DNA of 64,000 bases from Desulforamulus ruminis DSM 2154 (GCF_000215085.1 NC_015589.1:2554120-2618119), one strand, 5' to 3'; shown: positions 25,718-34,525, counted from the first letter of the stretch. Translations and numbers: made by a program. Notes: a model not told the origin generated them from the sequence alone.

Positions 25718-26068
25718 ATGAATTCCAATTGTCCACATATATTGATTAATCTTTCCACCCGCCGCCTTGCCTACCATAAAGGGGATGGCCATTTAAACGA
25801 GTACCCTGTGGGGATCGGCAAGACCTCCACTCCAACACCAACAGGCACCTATGCTATAAGTGAAAAAGCAATGAATCCCCTCTCGGCCGAACTTGGAACC
25901 CGACTTTTACGACTCTCCAATACCAAAACATGTATCCATGGAACAGACGATCCGGTTTCAATCGGTAACCTCGTCTCCGGCGGCTGAATCCGAATGTATA
26001 ATCAGGATATAGAGGAACTTTTCCAGATGGTTGAGACCGGTACGCAAGTTTTCATTATTTCCGAATAG
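25718..26068 (+). CDS. YkuD-type L,D-transpeptidase with in-frame TGA at the catalytic Cys codon
   Basis: The ATG at 25718 has GTAGGTG upstream. 89 codons read a YkuD domain (HILINLSTRRLAYHKG, TSTPTPTGTYAI, IHGTDDPVSIGNLVSGG). Then TGA (25985-25987) stands exactly where the nucleophile Cys of the SxGCIRM motif belongs. The frame goes on with IRMYNQDIEELFQMVETGTQ to a TAG at 26066-26068, giving 116 residues, the full family length for a minimal domain. Either TGC/TGT mutated to TGA and the gene is dead, or UGA is read as selenocysteine. No other lesion is visible. The enzyme would cross-link peptidoglycan, possibly in the spore. Confidence 0.7.
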
Positions 26069-26089
26069 CCATCCTCTAAAATATCCTGC

Positions 26090-26120
26090 AGGCCTGATTT
26101 CAGGCCTTTATATATTTTAT
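26090..26120 (+). terminator. Intrinsic terminator after the L,D-transpeptidase gene
   Basis: AGGCCTGA and TCAGGCCT form a perfect hairpin (26090-26107), followed by a T-rich stretch. Confidence 0.75.
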
Positions 26121-26297
26121 ACACCAAATAACCCTTTTACCGAAGATCTTCTCGGGAATATGGTGATGATGGATAGACTCATCGGCAGCAGCTTATTTGC
26201 TTGATTTTACAGCAGTACGCTGTACTGAATAAATATGAATGTATTTGTAGAATATAAATAGACAAAACTAACAAGCATTTAGGAGGTCATAGCTATA

Positions 26298-26741
26298 ATG
26301 TCTTTAATTCCTCATGAACCATTCCGTCATTTAGATAATATTAGACGGGAGTTTGATCGTTTTTTAACTTCGGAAATCCCCGCGATCAGAACGAGCTTGG
26401 CCCAAAACTTTGGTAACCCCAATATTGATATTTACGAGACTGAAAACGATGTTTTAGTAACTTGCGATCTTCCGGGTTTGGAAAAGAAGGATGATGTCAA
26501 TATCCATATTGATAATAATCTTCTAACCATTAGCGGTTCTGTAAACAGGGTTAACGAAATGAAGGAACATCATCTGCACCGGCAGGAGCGTTTTTCCGGA
26601 CATTTTCAACGCTCGATCAGCTTGCCCTCTCGTGTTTCGGCAGAAAATGTAAAAGCAACCTACAAAAATGGTGTTCTGGAAATTCGGATGCCTAAGCTGC
26701 AATCGGATACAAGAAAAAGAATTGACGTTGATTTTAATTAA
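26298..26741 (+). CDS. Hsp20/alpha-crystallin small heat-shock protein
   Basis: 147 residues, AGGAGGT upstream. The alpha-crystallin domain spans about 38-147: NIDIYETENDVLVTCDLPG, then the loop strand HHLHRQERFSGHFQRSISLP, then ATYKNGVLEIRMPK with the family A-x-x-x-N-G-V-L motif. It is an ATP-independent holdase that forms oligomers. It is monocistronic. No CIRCE or other heat-shock operator was found in the 200 bp upstream. Confidence 0.93.
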   Translation: MSLIPHEPFRHLDNIRREFDRFLTSEIPAIRTSLAQNFGNPNIDIYETENDVLVTCDLPGLEKKDDVNIHIDNNLLTISGSVNRVNEMKEHHLHRQERFSGHFQRSISLPSRVSAENVKATYKNGVLEIRMPKLQSDTRKRIDVDFN

Positions 26742-26822
26742 GCAGATGGCCCTTGCGTGGATTTAATCAATACCAGATTAAAAGGCGTATGGCAAAACTA
26801 CTTTTTAATAGCGTGCCAAAGA

Positions 26823-26958
26823 CAGGCAGATAACACAACGAATAACCGGCTATTTAGAATAGAACACGGATTTAACGGATGGTATGGATTGGCGCGGATT
26901 TTTTAAAGATTTAAAAATCCGTAAAAATCAGTGGAAATCTGTAAAACCCGTGTTCTAT
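26823..26958. repeat. MITE-like element with terminal inverted repeats, copy 1
   Basis: ATAGAACACGG (26859-26869) and CCGTGTTCTAT (26948-26958) are perfect 11-bp arms around an imperfectly self-complementary core rich in GGATT and AATCC. About 36 bp before the left arm is also shared with the copy at 29349-29468. Confidence 0.7.
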
Positions 26959-27136
26959 TATTTTTTAGAAATAGCTCATGATGGGGAAATGACCAAACTG
27001 GCCATTCTGAAAGATCGCCGGAAATAGTGGCTGCCCTTATTAAATAAAGAAGGTTTAGAGCAAAATTGGAGAATAAATAATTATGCCGGACCAATGCAAT
27101 TGACAGGAATTTAAAATCAAGAAGGAGGATCATTCA

Positions 27137-28039
27137 TTGACGCTCCAGCAATTGAAGTATGTCATTGAGGTAGCCAGTCGCGGCTCAATGAATGAAGCGG
27201 CGAAACGGTTGTTTATATCTCAGCCCAGCCTCTCAAACGCCATCAGAGACCTGGAGGAAGAACTCCAGATTACGATTTTTGAGCGCACCAATAAAGGCAT
27301 TTCCCTTACCACCGAAGGCGCAGAATTTCTCGGCTATGCACGCCAGGTCATGGAGCAGGCGGAACTACTGGAAAGCCGGTATCTGGACGCCAAACCCTCT
27401 CCTCAGCACTTTTCAGTTTCCACCCAGCATTACGCCTTTGCGGTCAATGCCTTTGTCCATCTGGTTCGTGAATATGGTCTGGATGAATATGAATTCGCTT
27501 TACGAGAAACCAAAACCCATGAAATTATTGAGGATGTAAAGAGTCTGCGCAGCGAGATTGGGATATTGTATCTTAATGAATTTAATGCCAAAGTCATTAA
27601 CAAGCTGCTGAAAGCTGCAAATCTGCAATTCAACAGCTTATTTAAGGCCAAACCCCACATTTTCATTAGCATTAAGAATCCGCTGGCCCGGCAATCCATC
27701 GTTACCATCGACCAGCTTCAACACTATCCCTACCTTTCCTTTGAACAGGGGGAATATAATTCCTTTCATTTTTCCGAAGAAATTCTCAGCACCTTATCGC
27801 ATAAGAAAAGCATTCGGGTCAATGACCGGGCAACACTTTTCAATTTATTAATCGGTTTAAACGGATATACCATTTCTACAGGGGTACTTAGCGCCGATTT
27901 AAATGGCAATGAAATCATCCCGGTTCCCTTAGCCTGTGATGAAACCATCAATGTGGGGTGGATTTGCCATAAAAATATTGCGCTTTCCAAGCTTGCCTCG
28001 GCTTATATTGAAGCACTCCGGCAGGCAATTGCGGAATAG
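27137..28039 (+). CDS. LysR-type transcriptional regulator
   Basis: 300 residues from a TTG 9 bp after AAGGAGGA. The N-terminal winged helix (LQQLKYVIEVASRGSMNEAA, then LFISQPSLSNAIRDLEEEL) is typical, followed by a substrate-binding domain (about 90-295). CysB/CysL-like regulators of sulfur metabolism look similar at the N-terminus. The next gene downstream is a MetE-like methyltransferase, and a palindromic region lies between them. I infer control of that gene, with a methionine or sulfur metabolite as effector. Confidence 0.9.
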   Translation: MTLQQLKYVIEVASRGSMNEAAKRLFISQPSLSNAIRDLEEELQITIFERTNKGISLTTEGAEFLGYARQVMEQAELLESRYLDAKPSPQHFSVSTQHYAFAVNAFVHLVREYGLDEYEFALRETKTHEIIEDVKSLRSEIGILYLNEFNAKVINKLLKAANLQFNSLFKAKPHIFISIKNPLARQSIVTIDQLQHYPYLSFEQGEYNSFHFSEEILSTLSHKKSIRVNDRATLFNLLIGLNGYTISTGVLSADLNGNEIIPVPLACDETINVGWICHKNIALSKLASAYIEALRQAIAE

Positions 28040-28045
28040 ATGGAT

Positions 28046-28099
28046 GGTTATAGCATTAGGCTATAGCTAGCTATAGAAAATTGGAGTTACTCTATAACC
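28046..28099. promoter_or_regulatory. Nested dyads between lysR-type and metE-like genes (candidate operator)
   Basis: The perfect 16-bp palindrome CTATAGCTAGCTATAG lies at 28061-28076. It is flanked by GGTTATAG (28046-28053) and its complement CTATAACC (28092-28099). This arrangement of an inner and an outer dyad in the promoter of the gene downstream of a LysR gene suits a LysR regulatory and activation site pair. Confidence 0.6.
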
Positions 28100-28158
28100 A
28101 AACATTTGTGGTATCTTTCTGGTAGCAATATAATTACTAGGCTAAAGGAGAGAACCGA

Positions 28159-29295
28159 ATGAGTAATTCCTTTGCAGGTGCAACCCAAAGAACCTTATCC
28201 CCTTTTCGTTATGACATAGTCGGCAGTTTCCTGCGTCCCCAAAGACTCAAAGAAGCCAGAAGCAAATTCCAAAACAAAGAGATTTCCGCCGACCAATTGA
28301 AATCCATTGAGGATCAGGAGATTATCAGGCTGGTGGAGAAACAACTATCTGTAGGGCTTAAGGCGGTTACAGATGGGGAATTCAGACGGTCCTGGTGGCA
28401 TCTTGATTTTATGTGGGGCCTTGATGGCGTGGAAAAGGTATTTCTGGAAAAGGGTTACCAATTTCAAGGTGTGGAAACCCGAGCGGAAACGGCGCGGTTG
28501 TCCGGAAAAATTGGTTTTTCCAGTCACCCTTTCATCGAACACTTCAAATTCCTGAAGCAGGCTGCCGGCGAGGCGGCCATTGCCCGTCAGACCATACCTG
28601 CTCCCGCCCAATTTCTAGCAGAGCTTCAGCGTGCAGAGAACAAAGCCCGCACCGATGCTTTTTACAGCAGCAGCGATGAACTGGTAGCCGACATCGCAGG
28701 CGCCTACCAAGCTGCCATCCGCGCCTTTTATGAAGCGGGCTGCCGCAGTCTGCAACTGGATGACTGCACCTGGGGGATGCTTTGCGACAAGAATTACTGG
28801 GAAGCACGGCAACAGGAAGGGATCAAAGTTTCTGATATTGCCAAGCTATACGCCCGTGTCAACCAAGAAGCCATCACCGGCCTCCCTTCCGACCTGATCA
28901 TTACCCTCCATGTCTGCCGGGGCAATTATCAATCCACCTGGGCATCCTCGGGCGGCTATGAGCCTATTGCACAATTTCTTTTTGGCATTGAAAATATTAG
29001 CGGGTATTACCTGGAATTTGATACCCATCGCGCCGGGGACTTTACTCCACTGAGATTTTTGAAAGACCAACAGGTTGTACTGGGACTGGTTTCCTCCAAA
29101 ATCGGTACATTAGAGAATAAGCAGGATGTTATCAACCGTATTAAGGAAGCCGCCCAGATTGTGAATATCAACCAACTTTGTCTCAGTCCTCAATGCGGAT
29201 TCGCCTCCACGGAAGAGGGAAACAAGCTGACAGAAGAGCAGCAGTGGAGTAAGCTTGCCTTCATCCGGGAAATTGCCAATGAAATTTGGAAATAA
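28159..29295 (+). CDS. MetE-like cobalamin-independent methyltransferase (YxjG/YxjH type)
   Basis: 378 residues, AAAGGAGAG upstream. It is a single-domain relative of the catalytic half of MetE. The N-terminus has DIVGSFLRPQRLKEAR and AVTDGEFRRSWWHLDF. LQLDDCTWGML and the zinc ligands in LHVCRGN and SPQCGF are visible, and the C-terminus contains STEEGNKLT. The family transfers methyl groups to thiols such as homocysteine, the methyl donor being uncertain for this subfamily. It follows the LysR gene and is probably its target. Confidence 0.85.
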   Translation: MSNSFAGATQRTLSPFRYDIVGSFLRPQRLKEARSKFQNKEISADQLKSIEDQEIIRLVEKQLSVGLKAVTDGEFRRSWWHLDFMWGLDGVEKVFLEKGYQFQGVETRAETARLSGKIGFSSHPFIEHFKFLKQAAGEAAIARQTIPAPAQFLAELQRAENKARTDAFYSSSDELVADIAGAYQAAIRAFYEAGCRSLQLDDCTWGMLCDKNYWEARQQEGIKVSDIAKLYARVNQEAITGLPSDLIITLHVCRGNYQSTWASSGGYEPIAQFLFGIENISGYYLEFDTHRAGDFTPLRFLKDQQVVLGLVSSKIGTLENKQDVINRIKEAAQIVNINQLCLSPQCGFASTEEGNKLTEEQQWSKLAFIREIANEIWK

Positions 29296-29348
29296 TTTAT
29301 GTACAGAACGGGATAAATTTAAAGGGCCTGTCGCCAAATGCCTGAAGA

Positions 29349-29468
29349 ACAGCAGATAACTCAGCGAACAACCAGGCTAATAAGAAATAGAACACGGATT
29401 GAACGGATGATGCGGATTTTAATTGACAATTAAAAAATCCGTGGAAATCCGTAACATCCGCGTTCTAT
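29349..29468. repeat. MITE-like element, copy 2
   Basis: ATAGAACACGG (29387-29397) pairs with CCGCGTTCTAT (29458-29468) with one mismatch. The core repeats GGATT and AATCCGT as in copy 1 at 26823-26958. The two copies bracket the LysR and MetE-like genes. Confidence 0.7.
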
Positions 29469-29524
29469 TCTCTTTTTATTTTTGAGCCATAAAGGACAGA
29501 CTCTAGATTTAATTTACTGTTTGA

Positions 29525-30628
29525 TTAGCCATTAAAAGCATATTCCTTCAGAAACTGTTGATTAATGGTTACCCCCCATCCTGTAGACTCCGGCACAAGG
29601 AACTTACCATTGCGTATAACCAGCGGTTCTTCCAGCAAATGTTCCCTGAGGGGATTGGGATTGGCGTCAAACTCCAGCCAGGGCGCATCCACAATGGCTG
29701 CATAGTGGGCCCCTACCACATTGGAAAGGGCTGTGCCAAAAATGTGGGGCAACGCCGTTACATTATGTTCTACGGCTTTATCTGTTACTTCCAGGGCCGC
29801 ACTCAAACCACCTGCCTTGGCCAGATCCGGTTGAATAAAGTGAATGGCACCGGTGGAAATAAAGTCTACAAATCCTTGGCCGTACAAATTTTCGCCTAAG
29901 GCTAAGGGAATGGTGGTGCTATGGGCCAATTTCATGACACCGGTTAAGTCATCGGCCGGTAGAGGTTCCTCCAGCCAATAGGGTTGAAAGGACTCTAATT
30001 TTTGTACCATACCCAGGGCTTGCCCCAAACTCCAACCCTGGTTGGCATCCAGCATTAAGGTCTGTTCTCCCCATACCCGTCTGGCATCAAGCAAATTATT
30101 TAGGTCGATCTCTTCTCCAAAGCCCACTTTAATTTTAGCGGCAGTAAAACCGGCAGCTTTCGCACGGCTCAAAAAACCGGCCACATCATAGGGACCAATA
30201 CCGCTGGCATAAACGGAGATTGGTTTGGGATTTTTCTTAAAAAGACCATAGACCGGCCGACCCGCCGCTTTAGCCGTAATATCCCATAGGGCCAGATCCA
30301 CCGCGCTGATGGACTGGGCTATGGGACCAATGGCTCCCCACTGCCGGGCCACAAGGGCAAAGCGCTGCACCAGTTGTTGATAGACCCTGCGGGGTTCGGT
30401 TGACCCCAGTTCCAGCAGCACCTCACAAACCGCAGTTAAGGTGGCCATTCGCTCTTGAAGCCCCCAACCGGGATAGTTGATCCAGGATTCACCCCAGCCA
30501 ATCATTCCTTCAGCGGTTTCTAAACGTAAAAGACAACCGTTCCGATATTTCATGGTGCCAAAGGATGTTTCAATAGGTTTATCCAAAGGTACGCTCAATG
30601 GAAATATCTGATAAGTACCGATCTTCAT
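29525..30628 (-). CDS. Enolase-superfamily enzyme (mandelate racemase/muconate lactonizing type)
   Basis: 367 residues. The capping domain (1-120) precedes a TIM barrel with the KxK pair in AAKIKVGFG, metal ligands in LMLDANQGW, WLEEPLPADD and LALGENLYG, and a His in ALPHIFGTA. The set fits the MR/MLE subgroups that abstract an alpha proton from a carboxylate. The exact reaction cannot be told. It lies opposite the MetE-like gene with the MITE-like repeat between. Promoter and AAGGAGG lie upstream at about 30632-30640. Confidence 0.85.
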   Translation of the reverse strand: MKIGTYQIFPLSVPLDKPIETSFGTMKYRNGCLLRLETAEGMIGWGESWINYPGWGLQERMATLTAVCEVLLELGSTEPRRVYQQLVQRFALVARQWGAIGPIAQSISAVDLALWDITAKAAGRPVYGLFKKNPKPISVYASGIGPYDVAGFLSRAKAAGFTAAKIKVGFGEEIDLNNLLDARRVWGEQTLMLDANQGWSLGQALGMVQKLESFQPYWLEEPLPADDLTGVMKLAHSTTIPLALGENLYGQGFVDFISTGAIHFIQPDLAKAGGLSAALEVTDKAVEHNVTALPHIFGTALSNVVGAHYAAIVDAPWLEFDANPNPLREHLLEEPLVIRNGKFLVPESTGWGVTINQQFLKEYAFNG

Positions 30629-30731
30629 TACTCTAGCAGCCTCCTTTTATTCACTGTACATTCTTAATTATATCGAAGATTGAGCGTACTAGGAATTGCT
30701 TTTGTACGGTAGAGATACATTCTGCGGTCTT

Positions 30732-30782
30732 TAAAAAAGAAAAACAAGGCACCCCGCCGGATACACACTTCCGACAGGGTGC
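30732..30782 (-). terminator. Terminator of the collagen-like gene
   Basis: On the reverse strand GCACCCTGTCGG and CCGGCGGGGTGC pair with small mismatches and are followed by CTTGTTTTTCTTTTTT. Confidence 0.7.
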
Positions 30783-30826
30783 GCTAGATCTAGACAGAGG
30801 ACGGATTTTATTCAATATACCAATTG

Positions 30827-31399
30827 CTAGGTGGCTAATTGTAAGATTACCATATTCGCCTGTACGGTTGTGGGTCCTATAAATACGTCATTGCCAGTGG
30901 CATTGATCAGTGTCAGTACGCCCGGGGCGGCAGCCACAGTGATTAAATCAGATCCTGACATTTGGTCGCTAAGAATCGGTGTCGAAGCGGAAGATAAGGG
31001 ATTTCCGTCAAGTACAAGGGAAAAAGTAATGGTTGGAGCAACAGTTGAACCATCTACCGCAATCCACCAACTAACATAGTAGTTTCCTGGCGCGGCAATT
31101 GTAATTTCTCCGTTTACCACATTTAGTGACAGATCCGCACTGGGACTATTGATGACCGTATTAAAAGGAATCGCATCCCCATCGGCCATGGTTTGAAATG
31201 TACCGGTAATATACTGCGCTTGAAGTCCTGAAAGCACTCCGGCAGGGCCGGTGGGTCCAGTAGGCCCAGTGGCTCCAGCGGGGCCGGTGGCTCCGGCAGG
31301 ACCGGTGGGACCCGTCGGGCCAGTGGGGCCGGTAGCCCCGGTAGTTCTAGTGAGGCCGGTCGGGCCTAAAAAGGCTCTATCCTCGCTGTTAGAAGTCAT
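30827..31399 (-). CDS. Collagen-like BclA-type spore surface protein
   Basis: 190 residues, GAGAGGAGA upstream. After a 15-residue leader comes a short collagen region of G-x-T/A triplets (about 18-56; [19 protein letters not shown] type). A C1q/TNF-like beta-sandwich domain (about 60-190) follows, with [30 protein letters not shown] and [13 protein letters not shown]. This is the plan of exosporium filaments such as BclA: trimeric collagen stalk with a jelly-roll head, usually glycosylated on Thr. It is divergent from another C1q-like gene. Confidence 0.87.
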   Translation of the reverse strand: MTSNSEDRAFLGPTGLTRTTGATGPTGPTGPTGPAGATGPAGATGPTGPTGPAGVLSGLQAQYITGTFQTMADGDAIPFNTVINSPSADLSLNVVNGEITIAAPGNYYVSWWIAVDGSTVAPTITFSLVLDGNPLSSASTPILSDQMSGSDLITVAAAPGVLTLINATGNDVFIGPTTVQANMVILQLAT

Positions 31400-31751
31400 G
31401 GCTATCTCCTCTCAATAAATCTGATATATATTTCCGAAATCCAGAAGCACGTTTCTTTGCTAACACTATCTTAGACCTGCGCAAAAATCCTTACAAAACA
31501 TATACTTGCACTTCTACAATATACGTAAAAAATACTAAAGTGTGTTATAGGCTGGACCTTACCTACGCTTTCTTGCTCCTATTTTATGTTTGCGTGATTT
31601 CAAAACAAAATTTTCAGTTGAACTAGGCATGACTTTATATCAGAATATTGCAACATTAACAGGGTATCTAAGCACCCCTTGGTAACTCCGCACATAGTAT
31701 GCAATAACTGCTGCTTATTGGCAGATCCTCTAAATATAGGAGGGAATACTG
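31400..31751. other. Divergent promoter region between two spore-surface genes
   Basis: About 350 bp, AT-rich. No vegetative promoter stands out. A CATAGTATG near 31692 is near but not equal to mother-cell sigma factor -10 sequences. No gene seen. Confidence 0.4.
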
Positions 31752-32723
31752 ATGGGAAATATCTCCTTACAAATAGAACGGTCGGCCTCCGGTAACGTCG
31801 AAGCAGGAGAAGCTGTTATTTTTGACACCATTATCTCTTCCGACGGTAATATAAGTTACGATCCCTTAACCGGCATCATTACTTTCAATGAATCCGGCAG
31901 ATACATCGTCAATTGGTGGGTAGCAACCCAAGGGGCTATGACCCTGAGCGGAGCAGCCTTTGCCCTTTCATCTTCACAATTAGACTTTATTGAGGGAAGC
32001 TCAGCGTCAAAAATCGGGCAGATTACCGGCTTTGGCATGATTAAGGTAAATGTAGCTCCCGTCTCTCTATCTTTAATAAATGCAAGCACGGGAACGATCC
32101 TTTATTCATCGGCGCCGCCAAGCAAAGCCATGCTTTTCGTATCCCTTGACGGGGGTTTAGCAGACACCTCCCTCTGTTTTATCACTGCACAGTATACCCA
32201 CATTATTAAACAACTGCTGGCACTTTACCCAACCAGCGTAATGTCGGTTTTCACAACCAATACCGGTACCATAACGGGCACCCCTTATCAGGTATATACT
32301 TCGCCGGAAGCCAATGATGGGGGACTCTTTATATTGATCAACAGCCTTGGACAATATGAAACCATTCCCCTCATGGCTATAACCGCCATTTATATCGGTG
32401 CGGACACAGTATACAATCCGTCGATAACCTATCTTCCGGCACCCGCTCCTCTTCCTCCGGGATGTGATACAAACTTAATGACAGCCATTCACGATTATTT
32501 GCCCGTACCAACAGAGGTTATCATTTATGTGGGACCACTTACCCAGGCTTCCGGTGAGATTTATAGAAATGAATACGGTGTTATCGTGCTTTCTGATGCG
32601 GATGGCAATACTCCCATTTTTATTCCGGTCAATCAAATTGCCAGGATTATTACCAATCCGCCTGAATTAAATAAAACTAATGTCAAACCCGTTATAAAAA
32701 ACTTGACCGATATAGAGAGTTAA
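31752..32723 (+). CDS. C1q/BclA-C-like spore-surface protein with extra C-terminal region
   Basis: 323 residues, AGGAGG upstream. The N-terminal third is a C1q-like sandwich without a collagen stretch (VIFDTIISSDGNISYDP, then GRYIVNWWVATQG, similar to [13 protein letters not shown] of the divergent neighbour). From about 130 on, the sequence is different. Two segments of that region (DGGLFILINSLGQYETIPL; EYGVIVLSDADGNTPIFIP) resemble each other. This repeat probably forms a beta domain. It is likely a spore-coat or exosporium component. The C-terminal family is not recognised. Confidence 0.7.
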   Translation: MGNISLQIERSASGNVEAGEAVIFDTIISSDGNISYDPLTGIITFNESGRYIVNWWVATQGAMTLSGAAFALSSSQLDFIEGSSASKIGQITGFGMIKVNVAPVSLSLINASTGTILYSSAPPSKAMLFVSLDGGLADTSLCFITAQYTHIIKQLLALYPTSVMSVFTTNTGTITGTPYQVYTSPEANDGGLFILINSLGQYETIPLMAITAIYIGADTVYNPSITYLPAPAPLPPGCDTNLMTAIHDYLPVPTEVIIYVGPLTQASGEIYRNEYGVIVLSDADGNTPIFIPVNQIARIITNPPELNKTNVKPVIKNLTDIES

Positions 32724-32813
32724 TAAAGGTGTCATAAAGCAAGGTTTTGGTTAACAAAAGAAATTGGAAAAAGCTTTCATTCTGTCGATTATAAAAAGTA
32801 TTTGGTTTTTAGC

Positions 32814-32842
32814 TTGACTTCATGATCAGGAAAGCGGATAAT
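32814..32842 (+). promoter_or_regulatory. Sigma-A promoter of a candidate small RNA
   Basis: TTGACT (32814-32819), a 17-bp spacer, and GATAAT (32837-32842). No start codon with a ribosome-binding site lies between it and the terminator at 32902-32937. Confidence 0.65.
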
Positions 32843-32848
32843 AAAGTT

Positions 32849-32937
32849 GTGCATGCAAATACTCAAAACAATTTAATAGCTCCACCATTGAGACGTTCAT
32901 AAACCCTTAGACTGCGGGAACAGTTTAGGGGTTTTTA
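32849..32937 (+). ncRNA. Candidate small RNA, about 90 nt
   Basis: Bounded by the promoter at 32814-32842 and a strong intrinsic terminator in which AAACCCTTAGACTG pairs with CAGTTTAGGGGTTT (loop CGGGAA), followed by TTTTT. The body contains no open frame with a ribosome-binding site. I do not recognise an RNA family. Confidence 0.5.
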
Positions 32938-33011
32938 GCTACTTAATACAATCCGGGTCCTTTTCAGTTATATTTGAGCTAAACAGCATACCAAGGGCTA
33001 CTTCTCTTTTC

Positions 33012-33056
33012 GGCGACTATCCTGAGCGGCAGGATAGTCGCCAAGTATTATTTTTA
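33012..33056 (+). terminator. Perfect 13-bp hairpin before the Rnk-like gene
   Basis: GGCGACTATCCTG (33012-33024) and CAGGATAGTCGCC (33030-33042), loop AGCGG, then AAGTATTATTTTT. The distance to the T-run is long for a canonical terminator, so it could instead be a structured leader or attenuator of the next gene. Confidence 0.5.
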
Positions 33057-33111
33057 CAAGTAACTACAAACTAAAATTTTCTATAAATAAACTAAGAAAG
33101 GATTGGTGAAT

Positions 33112-33525
33112 ATGTCGAGATCCATTTATATTACAGAATTTGATAAGAAAAGGCTGCTGAAATTAATTGATGAAGAAAAGGAATTTCATCAAGGCAATAA
33201 AGATTATTTAAAAACCCTTGAACATGAATTAAATCGGGCTCATGTGGTGGATCCCAAAGAGGTTCCCGGTGATGTAATTACCATGAATTCAAAAGTTCTG
33301 TTGAAGGATTTAGATACGGGTGAAGAGATGATTTATACGCTGGTCTTTCCGGCGGATGCCGATCTTCTAGAGGATAAAATTTCTGTTTTAGCCCCTGTAG
33401 GTACAGCAATTCTAGGATATTGGGTTGGAGCTATCCTTGATTGGAAAGTTCCCAACGGGGTTGTAAGATTAAAAGTAGAAAAAATTATTTATCAACCGGA
33501 AGCTGCCGGCGACTATGAAATGTAG
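33112..33525 (+). CDS. Rnk/GreA-GreB-like transcription factor
   Basis: 137 residues from the ATG at 33112 (AAAGGATTGGTG upstream; a TTG at 33103 is also in frame). A short N-terminal helical segment (FDKKRLLKLIDEEKEF) is followed by the FKBP-like C-terminal GreA/GreB fold (KVLLKDLDTGEEMIYTLVFP, then ISVLAPVGTAILGYWVG). The N-terminus is too short for the full GreA coiled coil, which fits the Rnk-type nucleoside-diphosphate-kinase regulators that bind RNA polymerase. Its promoter may lie in the hairpin-rich region upstream. Confidence 0.8.
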   Translation: MSRSIYITEFDKKRLLKLIDEEKEFHQGNKDYLKTLEHELNRAHVVDPKEVPGDVITMNSKVLLKDLDTGEEMIYTLVFPADADLLEDKISVLAPVGTAILGYWVGAILDWKVPNGVVRLKVEKIIYQPEAAGDYEM

Positions 33526-33673
33526 TATAAATTAATCCACTGCTTCTTGGGGGAGTTAGGCCCTTGCCGCTTTTGCTCTGATAACTACATATTAAGTTTT
33601 CTTTAATGAAGAGGAAACTGTATAAACATGTCGAATAAACCAGGGTGGAAAATATTTGAAAGGGGTATTATGA

Positions 33674-34516
33674 ATGAAAAGGATGATCCTGCTTCTAACC
33701 ACCCTGTTGATTTTATCCGTGGCAGGTTCTGCTTACGCCGAAACTAGCCAGGGGACTGTAAGCCTGATCATTGGCGATAATGAAGCACAAATCAATGGAC
33801 AAAGCGTTGCCATGGCAGCCCCGGCTCAAATTATTGACGGAAGAACACTGGTTCCTTTAAGGTTTGTAGGTGAAGCCTTTGGTTGTGATGTCCAATGGAA
33901 CAATACCGCGCAAACCGCTATTGTGAAACTGGTGAACCATGCAATTGAAGTACCCGTCAGCAAAAATCATGCTGTAATTAACGGGGTGGAAACAGAGGTC
34001 CAGGTACCGGCTCAAATAATTGCCGGAAGTACCTATGTCCCTCTAAGATTTATCGGTGAAAATCTCGGTGCAAAGGTTGATTTCAACTCCAATACACAAA
34101 CAATTTTTATATCCATCATGACCTACTTAAATAAAGATCAGAACTTTAAAATGATTCTCCCTCCTGAATGGATTATTGATGAGGAAGTATCCGATGGAGT
34201 TAGAGTGATTGTTCCGGGGGAAGGTTATTGCCAGGTTGCCTTTGCTGATAAAGGTGAAGGTATTACACCCGATAACTTCAGCCTCTTCGCCGGTGAATGG
34301 CTGAAGGACTATGATGGCAAAAATAAGTTATCCCAGGATATAGAAGGAGTCATAGCCGGTATTGTATTTATTGAAGATGGACTGATCCAACTTCATTGTA
34401 TAAAGTTATTGGACAATGGTATTTTTACTTTTGTCGGCGCCATCCCAGAGACCTCATTAGACGCCAATATTCAAAAACAGTGCGAGATCGCATTACGCTC
34501 TTTAAACAGCTTATAA
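33674..34516 (+). CDS. Secreted protein with copper-amine-oxidase-N-like repeats
   Basis: 280 residues with a Sec signal peptide (MKRMILLLTTLLILSVAGSAYA). Two copies of the Cu_amine_oxidN1 stalk repeat follow: VAMAAPAQIIDGRTLVPLRF and VQVPAQIIAGSTYVPLRFI. A C-terminal alpha/beta domain of about 130 residues (MILPPEWIIDEEVSDG) has no signature I know. Such repeats are common in exported proteins of Clostridia and are thought to bind the cell wall. It is not a copper oxidase. Confidence 0.82.
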   Translation: MKRMILLLTTLLILSVAGSAYAETSQGTVSLIIGDNEAQINGQSVAMAAPAQIIDGRTLVPLRFVGEAFGCDVQWNNTAQTAIVKLVNHAIEVPVSKNHAVINGVETEVQVPAQIIAGSTYVPLRFIGENLGAKVDFNSNTQTIFISIMTYLNKDQNFKMILPPEWIIDEEVSDGVRVIVPGEGYCQVAFADKGEGITPDNFSLFAGEWLKDYDGKNKLSQDIEGVIAGIVFIEDGLIQLHCIKLLDNGIFTFVGAIPETSLDANIQKQCEIALRSLNSL

Positions 34517-34525
34517 CTTCTATCT

